Positions 10,249-17,661 of a stretch of DNA of 64,000 bases are shown piece by piece (within the stretch, counting starts at the first letter, position 1; every line of letters starts with the position of its first letter). A program made the translations under genes and the position numbers. Under the pieces are notes generated by a model that was not told where the DNA came from, ran no database searches, and was given only the letters and a program-made list of their open reading frames with translations. The DNA is from Methylobacter sp. (lineage in GTDB: Bacteria; Pseudomonadota; Gammaproteobacteria; Methylococcales; Methylomonadaceae): assembly GCA_030679035.1 (NCBI GenBank), contig JAUXTH010000050.1, positions 1 to 64,000 of the forward strand, given 5' to 3'.

Positions 10249-10606
10249 TGATCAGCCCTTCCTTTTGAAGTTGCATCAGGTGTTCATCGTAGAGTCGGTC
10301 GGCAATGGGAACGTGGATGTCGTACCAACGGTTGTCACCGGTCTTGTCGCCCCCGATCAGCAGAATTGCACTGCGCCGAGGATCGAACGCGTACAGCGTG
10401 CGCAGTGGCCTGCCATCGTGTTGGGTGCGAAGCTCTCGCATATGACCGTGTTTGGAACCGTTAATGCCGCTGCTGTGGGGGAAGCCCAAAGTCGGCCCTC
10501 GTTCTTCCAGCAAACGGACGGAGGCGTCCAACGAAACTTGTTTATCTTCAGACAAGCTGCTCCACCACTCCCCGAATTCATCAGTGTATTCTATATCCCA
10601 ACTCAT
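10241..10606 (-). CDS. higB: HigB/Gp49-like RelE-superfamily toxin
   Basis: MSWDIEYTDEFGEWWSSLSEDKQ...HGHMRELRTQHDGRPLRTLYAFDPRRSAILLIGGDK; toxin-first order. Confidence 0.88.
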   Translation of the reverse strand: MSWDIEYTDEFGEWWSSLSEDKQVSLDASVRLLEERGPTLGFPHSSGINGSKHGHMRELRTQHDGRPLRTLYAFDPRRSAILLIGGDKTGDNRWYDIHVPIADRLYDEHLMQLQKEGLING

Positions 10607-10612
10607 ATTGTT

Positions 10613-10641
10613 AATATAGCCTTGACGGAATATTCCGTCAA
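10613..10641 (-). promoter_or_regulatory. higBA promoter with 20-bp perfect palindromic operator
   Basis: Minus strand TTGACG-N17-TATATT; palindrome TTGACGGAATATTCCGTCAA (10622-10641) covers the -35 and most of the spacer. Confidence 0.8.
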
Positions 10642-10790
10642 TGGAATAAACAAATTTCCTTAAAAGGGCGCTGATTTAGGACTGGTCGCTCTTGGCCGAT
10701 TGAGGGCTACTATTTGCCGTCGTACTCGGAAATCTGACTTCCACCACTCAATCTTTTGCAGAGCAATTTTAATTGCGCTACGATTACCTC

Positions 10791-10909
10791 GTAGTATGTG
10801 CATGCTGATAAGGATTTAAGACATAACGCAATTTGCGAAATGCTGGGCTGGTTGTTGGCGAAAAAAGTATGGTCGTGAACTTGGACTCAGACCGTGGCGT
10901 CTCTCTAAG
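10791..10909 (+). repeat. ~120-bp direct repeat, copy 2
   Basis: gtagtatgtgcatgctgataagg...ggcgtctctctaag, matching 9825-9946. Confidence 0.9.
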
Positions 10910-11013
10910 AGCGAGACTCAAGCATCACTGGAACTAGAAACCAGCGATGCATTAGAAGTGGCTGAATCATTGAATATCGAGAATGCCAAATTCAAGGCGG
11001 ATAAAAATACTTG
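10815..11013 (+). pseudogene. ORF remnant spanning repeat copy 2 and downstream
   Basis: DITQFAKCWAGCWRKKYGRELGLRPWRLSKSETQASLELETSDALEVAESLNIENAKFKADKNT*, preceded by in-frame stop; copy 1 encodes the related DIVQHARCWADCWRKK then shifts frame. Confidence 0.45.
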
Positions 11014-11210
11014 AGGAAACTGACGAAACAAAACCTATGTTTTTTAATTCGGTTCGGTAGGCACGCTCAAATGTATGAAGAGCTTGCCTGGCGGGATAGG
11101 TTCTTAAACTATTACCATGCTGGAAAGTGAAATCCTCGGTTACTTTTAACTATCGCGCGTGGTTATGAGAGTGGTAAATTTTGTAACTAATTGAATTAAA
11201 TTAAAATTAA

Positions 11211-11259
11211 ACGGCCTGCAAAGCCATCTACGGCGGTTCGATTCCGCCCGCAGCCTCCA
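11211..11259 (+). tRNA. 3' fragment of tRNA-Cys(GCA), probable attachment-site scar
   Basis: Anticodon loop CTGCAAA (GCA), T-arm GGCGG-TTCGATT-CCGCC, acceptor 3' strand CGCAGCC, U73 + CCA; no matching 5' half upstream. Confidence 0.82.
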
Positions 11260-11272
11260 AAAGAAGCGCATA

Positions 11273-11307
11273 AACCTGCAAGTCATAAGGCTTAGCGGGT
11301 TTTTTAT
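11273..11307 (+). terminator. Rho-independent-type terminator after the tRNA-Cys 3' end
   Basis: AACCTGC...GCGGGTTTTTT. Confidence 0.6.
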
Positions 11308-11752
11308 TGCCCAAAATATCCATGAGTAAATTTTCCGTTCGCTAATCTAGCGGCAGTATTATTCATTTAGTGATATTGTAAAATTCAGTTTTTAATGTTG
11401 AGGGCTAAGAAAACAGGTCATGGTGCGAGACGCGTGGTCGAAAGCATTGACAGGAAACTAAAGACGAGACGAAGCCGTTATCCGATGTGGAATAATAATT
11501 TTAAAGGCCTATTTCAAATAGGATGTTTTTTAAAATTACGAGAGCGAGTGAAAATCCATAGATACCAGAAACATGCTCGACGGGTGATAAGTGACGCTTG
11601 GTTGATGCAATTCCAACGACTGTTTCAGGGGCGGTGGAAAATTCGCATCTAATTTTTGCTGTATGATTTAAGGCAAGGATCAGCTAACCGATTCTACTTG
11701 CGCCACTGTCACCTGTTGTCGACGAACAGATCAAAACAAAAACAACTCAATA

Positions 11753-14224
11753 ATGGCCATCAAAAAATCCGAGCTTTACTCCACCCTCTGGTCCGGTTGC
11801 GATGAACTTCGCGGCGGCATGGATGCCAGCCAGTATAAGGATTATGTTCTCGTGCTGCTGTTCATTAAATACGTCAGCGATAAATACGCCGGTGTTCCTT
11901 ACGCTCCGATTACCATACCCGAAGGCGCCAGCTTCAAGGACATGGTTGCGCTCAAGGGCAAACCCGACATCGGCGACCAGATCAACAAAAAGATCGTAGC
12001 GCCGCTGGCCAATGCCAACAAGCTGTCGGACATGCCCGACTTCAATGATCCCAGTAAGCTGGGCAGCGGCCAGGAGATTGTTGAGCGCCTGACCAACCTG
12101 ATCGCCATCTTCGAAAACAAGGCGCTCGATTTCAGCAAGAACCGCGCGGAAGGCGATGACATACTTGGCGACGCTTATGAATACCTGATGCGCCATTTTG
12201 CCACCGAGAGCGGCAAGAGCAAGGGGCAGTTCTACACGCCCGCCGAAGTCAGCCGCATCATGGCGCAGATCATAGGCATCCGCGCTGACGACACCAGCAA
12301 TGCAACCACAGTTTACGACCCAACCTGCGGTTCCGGCTCATTGCTGTTGAAAGTGGGCGACGAGGCCCGTGCCAAGGTCACGCTCTATGGGCAAGAGAAG
12401 GATGCCGCCACTTCCGGCCTGGCGCGCATGAACATGATCCTGCACGACAACCCGACAGCTCTGATCAAGCAAGGCAACACGCTGGCAAATCCTCTATTCA
12501 CCGGCGATGACGGTCAGCTCAAAACTTTCGATTACGTGGTCGCCAATCCGCCGTTCAGCGATAAACGCTGGAGCACCGGCATCGACCCGCTTAACGATCC
12601 TCACCGGCGCTTCCAGGATTTCGGTACGCCGCCGGACAAGCAAGGCGATTACGCCTACCTGCTGCATATCGTTCGTTCGCTGAAAAGCACAGGGAAGGGC
12701 GCATGCATTTTGCCGCATGGTGTTCTGTTTCGCGGCAACGCCGAGGCCGACATCCGCAAGAACCTGATCCGAAAAGGCTATATCAAAGGCATCATTGGTC
12801 TGCCCGCCAACCTGTTCTACGGCACTGGCATCCCCGCCTGCATCATCGTTATCGACAAGGAAAATGCTCACACCCGAAAAGGCATCTTCATGATCGATGC
12901 GAGTAAAGGTTATGTCAAAGACGGTAACAAGAACCGCCTGCGCGACATGGACATCCACCGGATTGTCGATATTTTCAACAAGCGGCTGGAGATTGCCAAA
13001 TACTCGCGCATGGTCGGCGTCGAGGAGATCGACAAGAACGAATTCAACCTGAACATCCCGCGCTATATCGACAGCCAGCAAGCCGAAGACATTCAGGACA
13101 TTGAGGGACACTTGAAGGGCGGCATCCCCGTCGCTGACGTGAATGCCTTGCAGTCGTATTGGGATGTGTGTCCGCGACTGCGCAAGGCCTTGTTCAAGGT
13201 CAACCGCCTCGGCTACCTTGATCTGGCCGTTTCCAAACAAGTTATCAAGTCCGCGATCTACGAGCATCCGGAATTCGTCAGCTTCATCGACAGCATGAAC
13301 GCCCTGTTTGCCGACTGGCGGAAGCAGAGCATCAAAACGCTCAAGAGCCTGCAAACCGATTGCTACCCCAAGACCGTCATCGCCGAGCTAGCCGAAGACC
13401 TGCTGGCTCATTACACGGGCAAACCGCTGATTGAACAATACGATGTTTATCAGCACCTGATGGACTACTGGACCGCGACCATGCAGGACGACGGCTACCT
13501 GATCGCCGCCGATGGCTGGAAGGCCGAGACCTACCGGATCATTGAAGTCAAGAAAAACAAGGAAGGTAAAACCGTCAAGGAAACCGTCAAGGAAACCGAT
13601 AAAGGCTGGACTTGCGACCTCGTTCCCAAGCAGCTGATCGTCAACCGCTACTTTGCCGCCCGGCAGGCGGCCATCCGCGAGCAGGAGGCCGCGCTGGAAA
13701 GTGTGACTGCCCAGATGGTTGAGTTGGAAGAGGAGCACGGAGGCGAGGAAGGCGCATTCTCGGAACTGGACAAGGTCAACAAGGCTAATGTTACCGCCCG
13801 GCTGAAAGAAATCACCGGGAACGCCAAGCCCCGGCTTGGCGATAAAAAAGAAGCCGAGCTGGGGCTCGGCGCTCCTGAGGAGGTTGTTCTTTGCGCATGG
13901 CTGCGTTTGGCAAATGAGGAGGCCGAGTTCAAGAAAGCCCTGAAAGAAGCCGAGGCCGCCCTCGACGCGCTGGCCTATGCTAAATACCCCACGCTTACCG
14001 AGGCCGAGATCAAAGTGCTGGTGGTCGAAGACAAATGGTTGTCCGCCATCGCCGCCGCCATCCACGGCGAGATGGACCGCATTAGCCAGACTCTTACGCA
14101 ACGGGTGAAGGAACTAGCCGAACGCTACGAAACTCCGTTACCGATGCTGACCGATAAAGTGGCAAGCCTGAGCGCCAAAGTGGATGCGCATTTGCAAAAA
14201 ATGGGCTTCGTTGTCCATGGATAA
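11753..14224 (+). CDS. hsdM: Type I restriction-modification, methyltransferase subunit
   Basis: HsdM_N and N6_Mtase; TVYDPTCGSGSLLL, FDYVVANPPFSDKRW. Confidence 0.96.
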   Translation: MAIKKSELYSTLWSGCDELRGGMDASQYKDYVLVLLFIKYVSDKYAGVPYAPITIPEGASFKDMVALKGKPDIGDQINKKIVAPLANANKLSDMPDFNDPSKLGSGQEIVERLTNLIAIFENKALDFSKNRAEGDDILGDAYEYLMRHFATESGKSKGQFYTPAEVSRIMAQIIGIRADDTSNATTVYDPTCGSGSLLLKVGDEARAKVTLYGQEKDAATSGLARMNMILHDNPTALIKQGNTLANPLFTGDDGQLKTFDYVVANPPFSDKRWSTGIDPLNDPHRRFQDFGTPPDKQGDYAYLLHIVRSLKSTGKGACILPHGVLFRGNAEADIRKNLIRKGYIKGIIGLPANLFYGTGIPACIIVIDKENAHTRKGIFMIDASKGYVKDGNKNRLRDMDIHRIVDIFNKRLEIAKYSRMVGVEEIDKNEFNLNIPRYIDSQQAEDIQDIEGHLKGGIPVADVNALQSYWDVCPRLRKALFKVNRLGYLDLAVSKQVIKSAIYEHPEFVSFIDSMNALFADWRKQSIKTLKSLQTDCYPKTVIAELAEDLLAHYTGKPLIEQYDVYQHLMDYWTATMQDDGYLIAADGWKAETYRIIEVKKNKEGKTVKETVKETDKGWTCDLVPKQLIVNRYFAARQAAIREQEAALESVTAQMVELEEEHGGEEGAFSELDKVNKANVTARLKEITGNAKPRLGDKKEAELGLGAPEEVVLCAWLRLANEEAEFKKALKEAEAALDALAYAKYPTLTEAEIKVLVVEDKWLSAIAAAIHGEMDRISQTLTQRVKELAERYETPLPMLTDKVASLSAKVDAHLQKMGFVVHG
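13817..13875. repeat. REPIN-like pair (two inverted REPs) inside hsdM, in frame
   Basis: GGGAACGCCAAGCCCCGGCTTGGCG...GCCGAGCTGGGGCTCGGCGCTCC. Confidence 0.85.
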
Positions 14225-15563
14225 TGGGCCATTGAAGATGGACAAGAAATCTTTGTCCGTGCAGGAGGCTTGTGCGCATTATCAGTTATCCGCTGGCAAC
14301 GCTCCGTTATTACCGTCGGGGTACAAGCAGACTGAGGTTGGGGTGATTCCGGAGGATTGGGGGGTCTCTACCGTCGGTGAGGAGTTCTCAATCAAGCTCG
14401 GAAAGATGCTCGACTTTGAGAAGAACGCAGGTGTGCCAAAACCTTATTTGGGCAACCGCGCTGTTCAATGGGGTCGGATTGATCTCAGTGACATTGGTGT
14501 AATCAAGCTGACAACCTCTGATCTCCAGCGTTTTCGGTTACGGGCAGGCGATCTGCTTGTTTGCGAAGGTGGAGAGATTGGACGTGCTGCCATTTGGAAC
14601 CAGCCCATAGAAGAGTGTTACTACCAGAAGGCGTTGCATCGATTGCGTCCATTGCGCGGCTACAATGTTCAACTGATGAAAAACGTACTGCAACGATTTG
14701 CAGTATCAGGATTTCTCCTTAACTTCGTAACACAAACGAGCATTGCCCATCTTCCAAAAGACAAGTTCGAAAAAGTCCCAATTCCTCTGCCGCCCACCAA
14801 AGCCGAACAAGAAGCCATCGCCGAGGCGTTGAGCGATGCGGATGCTCTCATCGAATCACTGGAACAACTTGTCGTTAAAAAACGCCAGATCAAACAAGGT
14901 GCCATGCAGGAATTGCTGACCGGCAAAAAGCGTCTGCCGGGGTTTAGCGGGGAATGGGAAGTGAAAGCCTTAAGTGAAGTTTGCTGGTTTCAAGAAGGTC
15001 CAGGGGTTAGGAATACCCAGTTCACTGCTTCCGGTATAAAGCTCTTGAATGGAACGAATATTTTTCGTGGTGTGCTTAACCTTGAAAATACTAACAGGTT
15101 CATTTCTGAAAAGGAGGCGCGAGGTGCTTACGCCCACTTCATGGCTGATGCAGGAGACATCGTTATCGCATCCTCTGGAATTACAATTGAGCGATTTCAC
15201 GAGAAGGTCGCTTTTGTCAAAGAGCACGATTTGCCGTTTTGCATGAATACCAGCACGATAAGGTTCAAGCCTTACTATGGTTTTTTAGCCCCAGCTTTTC
15301 TCTATCAGTTTCTGACAAGTGATAGTTTTAAGCGAATGATAGGCGGACAGGCAACAGGTTCGGCACAATTGAATTTCGGACCATCTCATATTATAAAGAT
15401 TAGTTTTTCGTTGCCGTCGATTCCTGAACAAACCGCCATCGCCGCCATCCTCTCCGACATGGACGCCGAAATCGCCGCGCTGGAAGAAAAACTCGCCAAA
15501 ACCCGCGCCATTAAACAGGGTATGATGCACAATCTGCTGACCGGAAGGATACGCCTGCTATGA
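14217..15563 (+). CDS. hsdS: Type I restriction-modification, specificity subunit
   Basis: Two TRDs each followed by a conserved helical repeat ending in LLTGKKRLPGF and LLTGRIRLL; overlaps hsdM end. Confidence 0.93.
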   Translation: MDNGPLKMDKKSLSVQEACAHYQLSAGNAPLLPSGYKQTEVGVIPEDWGVSTVGEEFSIKLGKMLDFEKNAGVPKPYLGNRAVQWGRIDLSDIGVIKLTTSDLQRFRLRAGDLLVCEGGEIGRAAIWNQPIEECYYQKALHRLRPLRGYNVQLMKNVLQRFAVSGFLLNFVTQTSIAHLPKDKFEKVPIPLPPTKAEQEAIAEALSDADALIESLEQLVVKKRQIKQGAMQELLTGKKRLPGFSGEWEVKALSEVCWFQEGPGVRNTQFTASGIKLLNGTNIFRGVLNLENTNRFISEKEARGAYAHFMADAGDIVIASSGITIERFHEKVAFVKEHDLPFCMNTSTIRFKPYYGFLAPAFLYQFLTSDSFKRMIGGQATGSAQLNFGPSHIIKISFSLPSIPEQTAIAAILSDMDAEIAALEEKLAKTRAIKQGMMHNLLTGRIRLL

Positions 15564-16264
15564 TGGCTGCTGGGAACGCCAAGCCCCAGCTTGGCGCGGT
15601 GAACAAGCAGACGGCTGAAAGTGAAGAAGCCGAGCTGGGGCTCGGCGCTCCCGTAAGGGTTCCCGCAGCCAAGGGTTGGTATAGCCGGGGTTATTTGCCG
15701 CATTTTGATGCGCCGGGCACTTTGCAATTCATCACCTTTCGGCTTGCCGATTCCCTGCCGCAAACAGTGCTGAAGCAATTGGAGCAGGAGCTTATGCAAT
15801 TGCCGATTTCGACGCGTGAGCGTGAACGGCGCAAGAAAATAGAGCAATGGCTGGATGCGGGTTTGGGCTGCTGCGCTTTGCGTCATCCGCGCATGGCGGA
15901 GTTGATGCAGCAAACTTTGCAGAAATTTGATGGCGAGCGTTATCGTTTGATCGCTTGGTGCATTATGCCCAACCATGTTCATGTATTGATTGAGCCTGCG
16001 ATTAGTTTGCCGAAGATTTTGCAGTCGTGGAAATCGTTTACCGGGAGTTGGGCTATTTCACATAATGCCGAGCTGGGGCTCGGCGTTCCCAGGATTGTCG
16101 GCGCAATTAAAAATCAGTTTTGGATGCGCGAGTATTGGGATCGCTATATTCGCGATGAAGATCACTTCCTCAGGACGATCAATTATATTCACAATAACCC
16201 GGTAAAAGCCGGGCTTTGCGAGGAAGTGCGTGATTGGCCTTGGTCGAGTGCATATGCCGGGTAG
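15560..16264 (+). CDS. REP-associated tyrosine transposase (RAYT, Y1_Tnp)
   Basis: GWYSRGYLPHFDAPGTLQFITFRLADSLP, CIMPNHVHVLIEP (HxH), DRYIRDEDHFLRTINYIHNNPVKAGL. Confidence 0.93.
   Translation: MMAAGNAKPQLGAVNKQTAESEEAELGLGAPVRVPAAKGWYSRGYLPHFDAPGTLQFITFRLADSLPQTVLKQLEQELMQLPISTRERERRKKIEQWLDAGLGCCALRHPRMAELMQQTLQKFDGERYRLIAWCIMPNHVHVLIEPAISLPKILQSWKSFTGSWAISHNAELGLGVPRIVGAIKNQFWMREYWDRYIRDEDHFLRTINYIHNNPVKAGLCEEVRDWPWSSAYAG
15572..15652. repeat. REPIN-like pair at hsdS/RAYT junction, encodes RAYT N-terminus
   Basis: GGGAACGCCAAGCCCCAGCTTGGCG...GCCGAGCTGGGGCTCGGCGCTCCC. Confidence 0.88.
16067..16090. repeat. Single REP of the same family inside RAYT coding region
   Basis: GCCGAGCTGGGGCTCGGCGTTCCC. 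Confidence 0.85.
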
Positions 16265-16455
16265 CGGTAGGAAAAGGTGGACGTCCGCCGCTTTTTGCAA
16301 TCATTGCAGTAGACTTGTCGAAGTAGGTCATTCGACATATTCTTCGGTATATTTCAAGATAATATCTCATGCATAGTTAGATAATTCATTGAATAAATTG
16401 GAATAATAATGGTAAATTAAAGATATAAAAAATACCACTACAGAAAAATATCGCC

Positions 16456-17622
16456 ATGCCTACATTTAATCACCATGATTTGTCTTTGCTCAATCCCGCG
16501 TTTGATTCTCCGTTGGTCGATGTTTTGACGGAGCTGGAACACTTGCGCCGCTTGCAGCTGGGCGGTACAACCCCGCCGCAGGTCTTTTTTCAGCTCAAAC
16601 ATATCTTCCACATGCTGGAAAGTTTGGGTTCAGCCCGTATAGAAGGTAACCACACGACCTTGGCCGATTATGTGGAAAGCAAGCTGGAAGGCACCCGGCA
16701 AGCGCCTTCCGATCAATTGCGGGAAATGGAAAATATTGAAGCCGCTATGGCCTATATCGAGGACAGTATCCAATCCGGCGCTAGCCTGACAGAGCATTTT
16801 ATCTGTGAGTTGCATGCCATTGCGGTAAAAGACCTGGAGCGGGAGGGAGATGCCACGCCGGGCGCTTACCGGCTGAAGCCGGTGCAAATTGCTCAGTCCG
16901 AGCATTTGCCGCCGAATATTGTTCAAGTGCCGGAGTATATACAGGAGCTGGTCGGTTTTATCAATCAGGATGATCCGCCCAAATATGATTTGATCAAGGT
17001 GGCTCTGGCGCATCACCGTTTTGGCTGGATACACCCGTTTGGTAACGGCAATGGCCGGGTGGTGCGGTTGCTAACCTATGCTCTGCTGATTAAGTATGGC
17101 TTTAACGTTAAAACGGGTGGCAGGGTGCTGAATCCGACGGCGGTGTTTTGCAATGATCGGGAGCGCTATTACACTATGCTGGCCTGTGCCGACAAGGGCT
17201 CGCGTGAAGGACTGGAGGAATGGTGTGTTTACGTCTTGCAAGGGATTTTGGACGAATTGCGTAAAGTCGACCGGTTGACTGATTTTAATTTTTTGAGTGC
17301 GAGAATTCTTGCGCCTGCGCTGACTTATGCCAGGGAAAGAGAGCTGATTACGGCAATGGAAGAAAAAATACTGCATATAGCCGCCAATAACGGCGTGGCA
17401 AAGGCGGCTGATTTAGTGGCTGCCATGCCCGGTATGACCGCAGCCCAGCGAACCTATCAAATCAAGAAGCTAGTCGAGCGAAACATGTTGCAGCCGATCA
17501 AGGAAGGAGCAAGACAATATACTATCGGCTTTAGCAACAGCTATTTGATGCGCGGCGTAGTTCGCGCTCTATCAGATGAAGGATTTGTTCCTACGGCGCT
17601 CAATAATATTGATAGTCAATAG
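16456..17622 (+). CDS. Fic-family protein with C-terminal HTH-like region
   Basis: Fic motif [13 protein letters not shown]-terminal SARIEGN matching [S/T]xxxE[G/N] inhibitory motif. Confidence 0.93.
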   Translation: MPTFNHHDLSLLNPAFDSPLVDVLTELEHLRRLQLGGTTPPQVFFQLKHIFHMLESLGSARIEGNHTTLADYVESKLEGTRQAPSDQLREMENIEAAMAYIEDSIQSGASLTEHFICELHAIAVKDLEREGDATPGAYRLKPVQIAQSEHLPPNIVQVPEYIQELVGFINQDDPPKYDLIKVALAHHRFGWIHPFGNGNGRVVRLLTYALLIKYGFNVKTGGRVLNPTAVFCNDRERYYTMLACADKGSREGLEEWCVYVLQGILDELRKVDRLTDFNFLSARILAPALTYARERELITAMEEKILHIAANNGVAKAADLVAAMPGMTAAQRTYQIKKLVERNMLQPIKEGARQYTIGFSNSYLMRGVVRALSDEGFVPTALNNIDSQ

Positions 17623-17661
17623 TAAATTGATGCTTAAGCCAAACAATAATGGAAATGCAAA

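Noticed and set aside
10181-10663. 160-aa plus-strand ORF over the TA module
   Set aside because: Antisense to well-supported higB/higA coding frames and crosses their promoter
9825-10909. Direct repeats considered as integron attC sites around a TA cassette
   Set aside because: No clear GTTRRRY/RYYYAAC core pairs or attC-like fold, and repeats contain an ORF relic
11395-11652. 85-aa ORF between tRNA scar and hsdM
   Set aside because: No recognisable motif and basic low-information sequence; not supported as a gene
12494-14101. Long minus-strand ORFs antisense to hsdM (286 and 237 aa)
   Set aside because: Shadow ORFs of a strongly supported hsdM frame; composition and absence of recognisable motifs indicate codon-bias artefacts
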